64,000 nucleotides of DNA from assembly GCF_005239225.2 (NCBI RefSeq), contig NC_133296.1, forward strand, positions 6,200,001 to 6,264,000, given 5' to 3'. A program made the position numbers and the translations under genes. Origin of the DNA: Populus alba. Its lineage: Eukaryota; Streptophyta; Magnoliopsida; Malpighiales; Salicaceae. Positions 11,274 through 23,423 of the stretch are shown piece after piece (the stretch's first letter is position 1; the number at the start of each line of letters is the position of its first letter). The notes below the pieces were generated by a model. That model was given only the letters and a program-made list of their open reading frames with translations, did not search any database and was not told the DNA's origin.

Positions 11274-11739
11274 CCTCTGTGCAGAATTCTTGTCATGGAG
11301 CAATCATATGAAGAAAAATAGAACAAAAAGGGGCCTCTGAATTTGAGTTGCCTCAATCCTATAAAGCGGAAGCCCTATAAACCATAGAAATTCTATATTG
11401 AGTGTTTACTAAAATGTTATAAAATGTTTGGATTGATTATTAGCTAATGAATTTTTATGTATGAATTTAAATTATTTATTAATTATTTAAATTATGTATG
11501 AATTTTTATTTGAACCATGTATTTTAAGATACTTGAACTATGTATGGATTTTTATTTAAAATATGTATTTTAAGGTGTTTGAACTATGTATGAATTTTTA
11601 TTTGAAACATAATTTTTTTTTTAATGTATTTTAAAATTTCTTACAATTTTTTTACGATTTTACGATCTATTTTTTACGATCCGAGTTTGTGAACGGCTTT
11701 TCGTTTCATGTTAAAATCATGATTTTAACAACCTTGACA

Positions 11740-12890
11740 TACGCCCTTTAATTATAGCATAATTTGTGGATTAAAACTCAAAAGAAAAAAAAATTAAAAA
11801 CTTAATTAAATTTAATAGGATGGAAGGGTGACATTAGAAAAAAAAAATTATAATCAAATTAAAAAAAGTTAGAAGCTAATTTTTTGTTGATAAAAATTTC
11901 AAGATAATTTGACAATTAGTCAATAAATTTATAATCTAAACTAATCTAATTAACAAATTAGAGATTTATAATTCAATAACAAAACTTCACAATCAATTCA
12001 AAAAATAAAAAAAATTCCAACAGCAAAATTTTTAAAAAAGATAATGAAAAACAAAACAAAAAAAATGAAAATGAAAATGAAAATCTTACCTCTTAATTCA
12101 TCTATGAGTGAGGCTTACACTATTACTTACAAAGAAAAAACAAACACAAGAACAAATTCACATAATGTTAAAAAAAATAGGGTAAAACTAAGAAGAGAAA
12201 AGAAGGACAAAACCTATGAGGCTTGAAGGAGAAGAGAATAGAAAAGGAGTTAAGGAGGAGAGAAAAAGAGAGAGGAGAAGAAAAAAAGTGCCAAATCCCG
12301 AGATCAAAACTCAAAATAAATAAATAAAAAAGAAATCAAATAAAAAGAATATGAAAGACATAAGGAGTATGACTCCAATTGTAAAAAAAAAAAAAAAAAG
12401 GGGCTAATGTGTAATTAGAAAGAATGGGGCTATGAATACCCAATTTTTTCCTCTTGTATGATCAACTGCACCTAATGAAAAAAAGGGGAGAGATTGCAGA
12501 GTTTTATTTACCAAAAGAGAGGAAAAAACACCAAATTTTTTAGGACTATGCAAACCTTAAAACCTTGAGTAGAGAGGACACCCATTAACAAAGAATTTAA
12601 CAAAGACACAAGTGAAGAAATTGGAGAAAAAAAGGGGGAGAGGGCTGGTTGTATGCAAGAGAGAAAAGACTAAAAATATTCAACCAAATTGAGCTGAAAT
12701 TATGAATTTCCTCAAGGTATGAACACTAGACCTAATTCTGAAAAACAATTTGATAATTGATTAGGAATTATGCACCAATTTTAGATTTTATAAATTAGGG
12801 TTTTTGAATGAAAATTGAAGGAAGATGTAGTGAAGGAAGATTGAAGTGTGGATTACAAGACAAATATGGTTGTATGCTTATAAGTATGTG
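11740..12890. other. A-rich intergenic DNA
   Basis: A-rich with AAAGAAAAA and GAGAGAAA runs. The short frame at 12044-12226 is lysine-rich low complexity. No gene is supported. Confidence 0.5.
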
Positions 12891-12893
12891 TGT

Positions 12894-12895
<2 letters not shown>

Positions 12896-12957
<62 letters not shown>
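12896..12957. repeat. (TA)n microsatellite
   Basis: About 30 consecutive TA units, followed shortly by a shorter TATATATA tract at 12970-12980. Confidence 0.95.
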
Positions 12958-12960
<3 letters not shown>

Positions 12961-13379
12961 GTGAGTGTTTATATATATATTGGGTAACTCTCTCATTCCT
13001 GCTATACTTTTACTTTTAATATAATTATTTCAACATTGTGATATTGCAGGTCCTTTATATTCACACTAGGAGTAGAATCCTAGGTCCTTTAGTTTCTTTT
13101 GTATGAATTAGAAAGTAAATGAATGTTAATGCATGATATCTCTAAGTAACTATATGACTTGAAATATAGTACCTCCTTATATTAGATGTTGAGACATAGA
13201 ATTTCATTACCATATTATGATTGTAATATTAATGTTGCTTTTTTCTATTTAATTATGAATTTCATATGTGTTTAAATGGGAAAAGAAAATGAATACGTGA
13301 GTTATTGTGCTTGTACCTATGAATGATTGTTGTGCGGTGCAAGGTAATTATGATATGGTATAAGAATGAGTATAAAGTG

Positions 13380-13480
13380 TGTGTAGGACAATTGTCGATA
13401 ACTTGAGACCTCTCGGTATAGGGCAGACTCTGCCAAAATTTCTACTAAAATTTCGATAATCGTTAGATGAGTTCGGCAAC
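13380..13480. repeat. Retroelement-like fragment
   Basis: Contains AGACCTCTCGGTATAGGGC and GACTCTGCCAAAATTTC, motifs I associate with dispersed plant retroelement DNA. No boundaries or coding sequence are visible. Confidence 0.3.
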
Positions 13481-13639
13481 AAAAAAAAAAAAAATTCCCA
13501 CATTTTTTATTGGTATGATTGATATGCCTGATCTCAGGAATGAGAATGTTATAGAGAGAAACATGTTTGCTTTTGTAATAGAGAAAGAGAGAAGAAAAGA
13601 AACACTTTTCTGTTAAGAAATTATGAATTCTAGTCTTTT

Positions 13640-15370
13640 AATTTGGAGTTTATTTACTGATGAATAATTAAATATTCATATTTGTAACACTTTCATCAGT
13701 GATTCTATCTATAATATTTAATTGAAAATTTCAATCTAATAATTTTTTTTCTTCAGAAACCCCCCCAAATATCATTAATGACTTTTCAGTCCGTTGGTGA
13801 TTCTATTTGTAATAAACAGTTTGAACCGTTACATTGATAAATGAACAGTTTCATTGAGAAATAAACGATTCCAAAACTCTCAAGAAAATACCGACGAACA
13901 TTAACCTTTAGTAATTCCATCTGTATTGAACATAATGAACAATTCCAAAACTTTTGGGAAAATACCAACTATTAGAACTGAGTATGATCATAGATAAAAC
14001 ATTTATATTTTGACCTCATCTATATTTTGGTTGAAGACAAACATCCTCCATCCATCGCGTCATGTAAATGATGCCATGTTATGTGCTCAGTAGTTTTTGG
14101 AGACATGAATAATCTTTGCAGTGTAGGAGTAATTGTGAAGTATCTAAATTTTCTATGTGCGACAAAAGTCTTGCCCTAGTCAATTCTAGGATTATAACGA
14201 GTATGCCTACATGTTCTATACTCGTTCAATTCTATATTTTCAAGGTAGTACAACATGCAAAAGTTTGGACATATGTCAATTTCCTGATATCCTAGGCTGA
14301 GAGGTTTTATCATGGATTTAGTAGCATATAAGTTTTCTTTCAACTTATTCCCCTCATATAAAATGTTTTTTTTCTCATTCAACAATTCTATCGTAATCAG
14401 CCTTAATCAACCCATGATCTAACTTAATTGTGAACATGTGTGTAACGACCGATAATTTACTTTGATTTATGCACCCATCTCATAATGTTTCGTCAAAGTC
14501 TTCAAAAAATCAAAAAACCTGGCCACTTCTGCATTTGGTTCTTCATTTGCGATTGAACATTCACCTGCATAACCCTGATTCATTCATATCGCATCCATAA
14601 CAATATTCCTATAAGAATCGCTATTATCATTTATAACTATACGCATGTTACTAGAACTAAAAGTTTTTTCCAACCATCCTTTCCACCAATGTCTCGTAAG
14701 GAACATATGGTACTCCATGTGCAAACCAACACAGGCATTTCTCTGTGAATTTGTTTTGTAGAAGATGCATCGTTACAATATTTGGATCGAGAAACTTTTT
14801 ATTATTACACCTCTTACATGAACATCTAATACCACATCCACTAATATTTTTTTAGATTAGATAGTGCATAATAATTAATAAAACCCTAAACCAAATATCA
14901 ATAATCTATCTTGAGCAACCCTTTATGTGAATCTCGATAAATTCATTAACGATCATCCATTACTTGTATTAAACATATATAGAATATTGATCATGATAAC
15001 ATGTATTATTTAGTTATGTAAACTAAATAAATTTGCTAACATTGATTTAAATCAAACTTATTCAATTTATTTTAATGGTACTTCTAAATCATTATCAATT
15101 ATCTATATCAATTCAAATTTATACACCTGTACCGAAATTTTCAACTCAACAATAAAATTAATAAAATATAAATTAGACCCATTAAATAACTTATTATTTA
15201 TTTCATTACATACTATCTAAGTTACAAATTCAAAACCAATCTAATCAAATTAAAAACAATTTAATTTTTTAAAATATCAAACAAACTTAACATGTACAAA
15301 TCATACATTTATTTTATAATTTTTTTAAAAAATTATAAAACAAATAAATACACAAATAAACTAGTAATTG
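13640..15370 (-). pseudogene. CACTA transposon relic with TNP2 N-terminal half
   Basis: Minus-strand TNP2 remnants run from about 14930 down to 14041. The best stretch (14385-14176) reads NKLKENLYATKSMIKPLSLG, YQEIDICPNFCMLYYLEN, then RTCRHTRYNP. It continues with frameshifts to KFRYFTITPTLQRLFMSP and ITWHHLHDAMDGG. The same region is preserved on the plus strand at 34780-35100. Then the sequence jumps straight to subterminal repeats (13640-13980, units around GATTCCAAAACT), so the rest of TNP2 and ORF2 are deleted. The 5' non-coding part (14930-15370) aligns with 24545-24960 and, inverted, with the first 90 bases of the window. Confidence 0.8.
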
Positions 15371-15444
15371 TTATCACTTCATGGATAAGTCCACATGGTA
15401 CTCACAAACATCCACTTTTTCTTCTCAATGTGAACATAATTAAA

Positions 15445-15737
15445 GGGGATAACTACAAATCAACCCCCAACGAAGATGCATTTCACATTTTACCTCTCAA
15501 CGACATGCTGAACCTAACATGATTTTAACAAAAGTCTCCACCTTTAGTGTATGTTAAGGAACACGTGAAAATCACAATTTGTAGACTCCTCCACTGTGTC
15601 GGACTTTAACAGAAGCTAACGGTGGGGACTGACACGGTAAAATCATGATAAGGTTGAGTTGGTCTTGGAAAAAACCAATACGACGAGGACTTGCCTGTAA
15701 AACACTTTATAGGTTGGGGCTGTTTTGTAGTTATCCC
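15445..15737. mobile_element. MITE with exact 8-bp target duplication
   Basis: A 293-bp element whose ends are inverted: GGGGATAACTACAAATCAAC on the left and GTTTTGTAGTTATCCC on the right. It is flanked on both sides by TAATTAAA (15437-15444 and 15738-15745). The 8-bp duplication points to the hAT superfamily. It is non-coding and sits just beyond the 5' side of the CACTA relic. Confidence 0.8.
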
Positions 15738-15778
15738 TAATTAAAAATAAGACATTTAATTATGAAAATCATTTAGAA

Positions 15779-15948
15779 ATGTGGTTACTGTTATTTTTTA
15801 AAATATTTTTTATACTGAAATGCATTAAAATAATATATTTTTTATTTTTTAAAAATTATTTTTGAGATCAGCATGGTTTGAAAAACATACAAAAAAAATT
15901 AAATTTTTTAGGGAATGCGGTTTGCACCGTGTTCCCAAATGTTCTAAC
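15779..15948. repeat. AT-rich MITE-like repeat, copy near 15.8 kb
   Basis: Shares the order GTTACTGTTATTTTTTAAA, a TTTTTAAAAATTATTTTTGA core, and GGGAATGCGGTTTGCACC with the better preserved copy at 37203-37404. Other copies are at 16120-16330, 41365-41520, 42430-42640 (inverted), 46520-46735 and 51405-51535. Confidence 0.6.
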
Positions 15949-15949
15949 A

Positions 15950-16116
15950 GTGTTGATCTAGCGATTAAGGCATTGCTATATTCCTATAAGGATAAGAATA
16001 CAAGTTCGATCTTTAGAAAGTATACTTATTAGAAAGGATAGTCACAAACCCCGAATGAGACTATTCTCACCCTTTAAAAGAGTGTGAGGATACCCAGGTA
16101 AAAAAAAAAAAAAAAA
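15950..16116 (+). mobile_element. Probable tRNA-derived SINE
   Basis: An A-box-like stretch (TCTAGCGATTAAGG, 15957-15970) and a B-box-like AAGTTCGATC (16002-16011) lie about 45 bp apart. They are followed by a body ending in a run of 17 A at 16100-16116. This is the layout of plant SINEs transcribed by RNA polymerase III. No clear target duplication is seen, because both neighbours are MITE-like repeats. Confidence 0.55.
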
Positions 16117-16119
16117 CAC

Positions 16120-16330
16120 TAGTTATCTTGTTTGAGAATGTAATAGTGATTACGGTTTAAAAAGTTTTTTGCTTAGAAATGGATTAGAATAATGTTTTTT
16201 TTAAAAAAAAAAAAATTTTAATATCAATACATCAAAACGATATAAAAACTTAAATAATAATAATTTTTAATAAAAACAATATTAAAATTTAAAAAAATAC
16301 GATTTACACCCGTTCTCAAGTAGGCTCGCA
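16120..16330. repeat. AT-rich MITE-like repeat, second copy
   Basis: Starts TTTGAGAATGTAATAGTGAT and ends CACCCGTTCTCAAGTAGGC, a diverged copy of the family at 37203-37404 lying directly after the SINE poly-A. Confidence 0.5.
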
Positions 16331-17190
16331 TTAACCCTGAAATTGCATATGTGTCTCTCTATTCTTGCTTGCCACATGAGTTGGACAGGTAGGCAATGTG
16401 CGATTAAAACATCAAGTTCGGGATTTAGTATATTTGGTTTAGAGGTGTAGTAACATTTTTTAAAAAGTATAACCCTTTTAAAGCACAAACCTCACCTTTA
16501 AAAACTAAAAATATATTTATATAAACCTCATAAAAAAAAAAAAAACCAAAGCTACCTTCAAACTAAACACTAAATGGTCTGGGTTCGGAATAGAATCCTT
16601 GAGTGATGTCATAAACAATTATTGGCTATTTTTCTTAACTTGTAATCTGTCATCATATAATTTCTTTTTTAATATAAATCCTAACTTGTAAAGACAGCAT
16701 TGATGATGTTGTACCAACATGTCATTGCAGAAGGAACTTATCTCTTCATCTCTCCCTAACATAAATCAAAATAAGGTCCCAATTTAAAAGATTGGAGATC
16801 CCCATCTTCCTTCCTTTGTCTCCCCCATGAACTACCCTAACATCAGCCGAAGCTTTGTGCACATTTAAGAGAGCATTGAAAAATAACAGGACGAGGAATA
16901 TTGACAAGGCACGAGGAATCTAGATACAAAACATAGAAAAGAACTCCCCTGAAAGTCAAATATAAGAGATAGATAAAGCCCAATAAATCTTTGTTAAGAT
17001 AGACAGAGGGAGAAAGAGAAAAATCAAAATGATTGCAACCCTAAAGGAGAGTGAACCAAGCCAGCATGATATTGAGCCAGCTGAGAGCACTGACCAGTTT
17101 GCAACGTAGTTAGCCTCACAGGGAGGGAAGCAAAATTACATCTAAAAATCTGGTTTTTGAACACGCAACAACAAGTAGTGTCCATTACTA

Positions 17191-20100
17191 TCAAGCAAGA
17201 TTGGAGCTTTCATCTCGATCAGACCCCTCTGTTGTTTCAATAAAAAATTGACCAAGACGCTCTGATGCCTTGTTTACCTGCGTTACACGAATGAAATGTT
17301 GTTTGCTTTGGTGATATAGCTGTGAGTTGACTATGGTTTTTTTAGAATATTCTAACATGATAATTTCATGACATCTTTTCAAACCTGGTCATTCCAATCA
17401 ATCCTCCATGTAAGGTAGGATAGCAGAAGTGTTTGGACTCCAACTCCACCCAACAATCCAACCCACAAACCCTGTATTTGCAGAGAAGAAACTATTGGTA
17501 AATAAAAATGCTTCTTTTATAAAATTCAATTTTATCTAGATCCATTCACTTGGCTGATTACCAAAGAGTGAATGGTCAATACTAGACAGTCAAATTCATG
17601 GCTTTAGCTTGATTCTCCATTCATAAGTTGAATGTAAGCAGTAGCTATCTTATGATATCTTGACAGTATTGTTCTTACGTACCGTGACCTGAAGATGTGC
17701 TACATATCCAAGCAGAATTCCTACCGGCAACCCGATAACATAATAGCTCCCCAGGTTGACAAATGCAACCATACTTTGCACACCAGCACCTACAGCTACA
17801 CCTGGAGAGGGAATTTTAAAGGTTAAGATTTACATTACCACATGTGCGCGTGCCCTTTTATATATATATATATTGCTGGAAACACCAGCACTTGACTTAC
17901 TTTTGTCATTGTGAGCGATCGATCGTTTAATTGCATAAAGTAAATTCTAAGATACTTAGAATTAAAGCTGTGCAAAAACTTAATGGACCAGAAAATGTTC
18001 ACATCGTATTTGCATGTAATAATAGAATTAGAATGAAAAACTTGCCTGTGAGTACTGGATAAATACTATTCAGCAGCATTGAGAATGCTAGTAGAACATG
18101 AAGCCTGGACACAGATTCTGCTATTTCCTCACTACTCGTAAACAAGTATGAAATTTCCCGACTAAAGACCATGCACAAAACCCAGAAGATAAGTCCGATA
18201 ACTATCGAAGTAACAAGGGCAACCTTGATAGAAAATTTTGCAGCTTTGGCGTTGCCCCTTCCCAATTCATTTGATATGCGCACACTGCACGAAATGCACA
18301 TACATGACATTTTATAAAAGAGATCACTTGCTTCAGAAACAGAGATATAGAGAGACAAAACGAAACTGAGTAGCATTTCTAATGGTTAAAGCAAATACCA
18401 TGAAGAACCTAAAAACCCAAGGCAGACCATGAATTCCCATCCATTGATGTTGAGGCTGCAACAAGGAATTGGCATAAATCATCTTCTTTTCAACAGCAGC
18501 TGTATTGAGATTTGCACAACAAGTTCTTACCAAATGGAGAAAGCAGATATTGCAACGGTTGCGTTCTTCATATATCCAGCTAACAAGACAAGAATAGAGG
18601 AATACCATAATTCTAAGCTGCAAGGTTATAGCAAACACAATTAGAAAGCAAGCGGTGGCTATCGAAATCAATGAACCATAAAGCATTAGTAATCTTAAAA
18701 TGATGCGAGAAATGGAATAAAAAGAGTAAATGGTCAAAATTGGAACTTACCAAATCATGACTCCGGAGGATATTGAGAGCTTGACTAGAGGTAACATATC
18801 AGCAAATGCAGCTTTAGTAAAGCCTTTCCATGTATTAGGACACCAACCTCCAAAGATGTACACAAACTCTCCAATAATGAGCAACCAAGATGATATGATG
18901 AATGCACTCATGGCACCAGCAAGACCAAAACCAAGTTTGATCACAAATAACCAGGATAAAAGCACATGAAGCAGAAAGGAGAAAGCAGAAAGCCACCCGA
19001 CAATCTTGTTCTTTTGTTGTGCTTGCAAGTACATTTGGATGGTCAAGCTAAAGACATAAGAGTAGAGGATGGGAATTAACCAAATGGAGATTTTTCCAGC
19101 TTCTATTGCTATGTTCTCCTCTTGCCCAATCAGTGTTAAAATCGGTGTTGTAAAAATGAAGAGGGGAAGCAAGATGGTTGCAGTTACACCATCAATGATC
19201 CATGATCTCTGCAAGTAAACACCCATCATGTGGTAGTGTCCAGCTCCATATGCTTGCCCGCATAAGGTCTCAGTCGCACTTGACATGCCAATCTTCCATG
19301 AGAAAGGAAAAACTTAGGTATGTAAATTATTGAAATAATTGTCTTTACCTTGTATATATTTGGAAGATCACACAGGTGGCAAGACATGTAAAATAGGAAA
19401 GACACATCGATTCATTCCTCACTTCCATGGCTACAAAGAGGCCAATACCTTTCTCTCTCTGTTATATTTTCAAGAGAGAGTCAATGCTAATCTTGTTCTG
19501 GTTCCAAATTGTTTTTATTTTTATATACTAATTATTTAGAATTAGCTTTCAAAATTGCATTGCTATGAATTTAATATTTAGAAAATACTAATAATTAATT
19601 TCTAAGATTCACATGCAGTTTTCCTCATGAAACATGTTGTTATCTATTTTTGGGTTCCCACACAAAAAATAAGAAAATATAAAAAAAATATATTCAAAAA
19701 AAATCCAAAACAATAATAGAAGCAAGAAAAGGATGCTGGAATGCCGAAGAAAAATCAAAATTGGTTTAGGAGGTTCAAAAATGCAAAATGTTAAAATTTA
19801 ACAGTATATTTTTTACTGATAAGAGCCCTAAGGTCAAGGAAAATTCAATTTTAGAAAGAAAAATTCAAAATAAGATGTTTATGGACTCAATTAAATTTTA
19901 TCCAAGTTTTAATTTGATTTATAGAGGGTTTGATTGCAAGAAAATTGATCTTTTAAGTTAATTTAGGCTTTTATTGGAAGAAATTAAAATTCTGGAGTCC
20001 AATTAAAATTTTAAATGATTGATTTAGTCAAATTAGAGGTTTAATTGCATAATTATTAAAGTTTAATAGCCATTTAGGGATTTAATTGAAACAATCCGAA

Positions 20101-23100
20101 ACCAAGAACTAAATCAGAAAAGGCGCTAAAATAAAGGGATCCAATTACAATTCATCCGGGGGGCTTGATTAGAAACTTTTCAAAACAGCCAAGGACCGAA
20201 TCGAAAATATTCATTTGAATTGTGAAACGGCGCCGTTTCCTTAGACACTATTTATCATCATCTTTGAAGTAGCCGTTTCAGCAGACAAGAACCGCAAGAA
20301 GAAAATGCCGCAGATTGCTTGAATGCTTCAGTTATGGAACCGTTACCAAACGTCTTTAATATAAAAGAAAAAAAAAAAACGCATGCAATTTTGGCTATAA
20401 AAGCAGAGAAAAAGAACGGAACCGGAGGAAAAAAGACTGGAGGGAGAATGATAGAAGGAGAAAAGAGAACAAAGGGAGAAAGGAGAGAGGAGAGGTGACA
20501 GGGGGGGGAGAAAAATAGGAGGGGAGAGAGCCGCACCAGCACTGCCAACGCCATCGTCAGCTCATCGTCTTCTTCTTCCGGCAGCCACTGCCATTCTCCA
20601 TCACAACCGCACCAGCACCGCACAACGGGAAGGAGGAGACGACAGAGGAAAAAGAGAGAGAACAAAAGAAGGAAAAAGACGAGACAGAGAGGCAAAGAGT
20701 GAGGAAGAAAACAGAGGAGAAGGTGGGAGAAACAGAGAGGCAGAAATAAAAAAGGAGGAGGCAGAGTGAAGAAAGGAAGGAGAGGAAGCAGTGTTGGAAC
20801 AGCCCTTCACACTGTTTCTTCGTCTGCAACTAGTGCAAAGGAGAGGGACTGTTGAACCTTTTTCAAAACTGCAGTATCCGTGATCAAGCTCAGAGAAACT
20901 GGAAAAAACATGAATACCAGTAGGCAGTATCAAGGAAAAACAAAAGAAGATGACGAACCAGAGGAACCGGAGGAAAAGCAAATGAAAAGGGGAAAATATA
21001 GGGCCAAAACATACTGATGCTTGAGTCTTGCTTCCAGGTAACTCCAGCTTTGCAAGATAATGCACAAAACACTGTGCACCTAGAATTTAATTACATGGTG
21101 GCTGTAGCAAGCGTGCGTGACTTATTCACACACGCTGGCGGGAATGAATCCAGCCGGGTCACTGGTTTGGGCCAGTGACCCGGCTAGGCTTGCTGGACCC
21201 GGCCCAAAAAAATAATTAAATTTCTTCAAAAATTATTTAAAAAAAATCTGTGATTTTCCACAAGTATTTTACTGCATTTTGATCAATATTGATTTGTATT
21301 TTTATATTGTAAAGATACAAATCCAGTATTAAAAAAACCTAGTTTTTGTCAAAACATAAAAAAAAAAAAAAAAAACTTTAAAATGTTTTGTTTTCATGCA
21401 TACAGCCTAGTCTTTTAAAAAAATAAAAAAAAAATCATATCATATTTTCATATAAAAAAGATTCAAAACTTTATATTAGCATGCATTTTGGCTTTAATAA
21501 CCAGTTTATTAAAGTTACGAGAACTAGGCCAATATTTCAAAAAATTTCAAAAAAATTATTTTATTTTCTTTTAATATATAGGGTTACGATCTTATACGTA
21601 AGACGTATTCTGGATATTAAAATTTTTTTGTTGACGTTAGAACAATTTGATTTTACCCGATAAAATAAAAATCTCCTTACCGAAGAAGACTTTTTTTAAA
21701 CCATGGACGGACCAACAACTAAAAAACACGACAAGACCTTAGATTTTATCAGATAATTAAACAATGCAACCTACCTTAGGTAGGGTATATTTGGGGTGCT
21801 AAAACATTTCATTTACGCAACCAGTCCCCGTACCTGATTTTTTAGACCAGTTAGGGTTCCTATGACCAAAATACTAGATGACGACTCTCATTCCAATTTT
21901 TACACTAATAAAAAACAAGAATCTCTTGTCTTCCCATATTTAACAGATTAATACAAGATTTTAAGGGTGGATGTTTTCGCCACGACGCCACATACATACG
22001 ACAAAACATGTCATGTTCAAACACCTTAATATAATGATATTACATAAAGGAAGAACAATCTTAAAAACAACTAATACACTACTTATTGGAGCCCATGCTC
22101 CATGTTATCATTCGAACTAGGTATTATATCTGCTACATGTATGTCAACTATGGTTATTACCTTCTTGGAATCAAAATAATATTTCTTAAATTCTACTTCT
22201 CCTCTTTAGGGGAGGACACATAACAAAAAGGATAAATGGATGAATTTACAAGTTCAAGATTATTTAATAGTTTTACCTATATTTATCTAATATTTTGTTA
22301 ATGTTTTATATATAAAATGGCTTAATAATATTTGTTTTATGTTTTGAAGGTATTTTTTTTGATGTAAAATTCAAAAACAAATAAAATAGAAATAAAATTC
22401 AGATCATATTCCAACTCGTGTTAAATATTTATATATTTGATCTCTAATTAATGTTTGATGCAAAACTTGAGTTATAGAAATTAAAATGAAATGATTCTAA
22501 TGACAATAGAAAGCTAACATCTATATTTTTTTTATACATATATGACAAGAAAAATAAAAAATAAATGGTATGAAAATTACAGTTTTCAAAGATAAGTCTC
22601 GTATATATATATGACAATCTAGTTAAACATATTTAGATAAAGCATATATTGATGTAGATCAATACTTTATAAGAAAAACCTAGAGGCCAAGGCCAAGATA
22701 ATTCAAAGATGAGTTAATTATAGATATATTAATAAGTTTGTTGATCTACAACTTTTTTTTTTTTCAAATTATCTTTCATTATTAAGAAAGGATAATGAAG
22801 ATAAAATACAAGAATTTTTTATAGCAATGGTTATTAATCGGTATTGTTTTAAAATCAATCTGTTAATCCATACATCTAGATAATATTTTTACTTGTTTAC
22901 TAATAAATCATTTGAAATGTTCGACATGTAATCTATTGAAATATGAATTCTGGGAAGGTGGAATTGCAATAAATATGATTATAATATAATCAATTAGTCA
23001 AACTAAATTAAAAATATTAAATAAACAAACATCTATTATTTTTACTTTACCCAATTCCTTTTCTTACATCAAAATAATTAAATATGGATTCCTGGATTTT

Positions 23101-23423
23101 TCTCGGACAAAACATCAATTGAAGGGGAGGTCAATTTTTTTACATCAAAGTAACAAAATGTTGAGAGGAGGACGTACCAAAATCCCATCTACAAACCGCA
23201 GCAAAATGCTCTGCTGTAGGCCAAATGCTGCGAGATCCAGTTCGCTAATGTGCCCCATGAATAACTGTGTCACAACTATCATTCCAAATGAAGACACACG
23301 CGCCACCATTCCAGGAAATGCAATCACCCATAGCTTCTTGGACTCGTTCCAAACCCTCCTCTTCAAGTCAGAGCTGTTAAGCTCTTCCGGGGAAAGAAGC
23401 CTCTCTTCCGTTGAGTTATCCAT
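17191..23423 (-). CDS. MATE-family efflux transporter (DETOXIFICATION-like), gene B
   Basis: A multidrug and toxic compound extrusion carrier of plasma or vacuolar membrane, expected to export organic substrates in exchange for protons; substrate unknown. Eight minus-strand coding exons: 23423-23178, 19292-18751, 18617-18531, 18455-18399, 18284-18046, 17801-17683, 17471-17385 and 17277-17191. They join in phase to 487 codons plus stop, the usual MATE length. Two MatE domains are visible. Landmarks are [18 protein letters not shown] (exon 1), the family motif CGQAYGAG (residues 93-100), [19 protein letters not shown] (exon 3), SNELGRG (residues 315-321) and [10 protein letters not shown] (exon 6). 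The start is the MDNSTEERL Met, shared by three copies. Intron 5 has a GC donor (18045-18044). Intron 1 is 3.9 kb because of a transposon-derived insertion. No stops or frameshifts are seen. Confidence 0.93.
19443..23125. mobile_element. LTR-retroelement-like insertion in intron 1 of gene B
   Basis: Intron 1 of gene C is 190 bp and aligns with gene B only up to about 19443. The extra 3.7 kb contains a purine-rich region (20400-21000), a palindrome GAAACGGCGCCGTTTC (20224-20239) and a hairpin with a 14-bp stem (21152-21165 and 21172-21185). A segment at 21250-22030 also aligns loosely with 61850-62610 (CCAGTTTATTAAAGTTACGAG against a similar string, ACGCCACATA near the end). The long minus-strand frames at 20258-21065 are low-complexity S, F and L sequence. 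It is probably a solo LTR or truncated non-autonomous gypsy element; the boundaries are approximate. Confidence 0.55.

Larger units (their letters stand above)
10281..11733. mobile_element. Pack-type DNA transposon carrying a DUF569 gene fragment
   Basis: Bounded by a perfect 13-bp inverted repeat, GGTTGTTAAAATC at 10281-10293 and its complement at 11721-11733. Similar subterminal TAAAATCGTA motifs follow inside both ends. The interior is less AT-rich than its surroundings. It contains a minus-strand DUF569 gene 5' part with a TATA-like element, and a plus-strand leader-like stretch (10420-10690) rich in TCGAAATC and CTCTCT. No transposase is present. An ACATAC hexamer lies near both flanks, but I cannot call a clean target duplication, so the superfamily is open. 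Confidence 0.55.

Noticed and set aside
12896..12957. Array-like regularity suggestive of CRISPR or satellite
   Set aside because: It is a plain TA microsatellite; no repeat-spacer structure exists anywhere in the window.
16002..16011. tRNA gene
   Set aside because: Box A- and B-like motifs are present, but no cloverleaf forms and a poly-A tail follows, which fits a SINE better.
20258..21065. Overlapping long minus-strand frames in intron 1 of gene B
   Set aside because: Several frames are open at once over a purine-rich stretch; the peptides are low-complexity S, F and L and share no family features.
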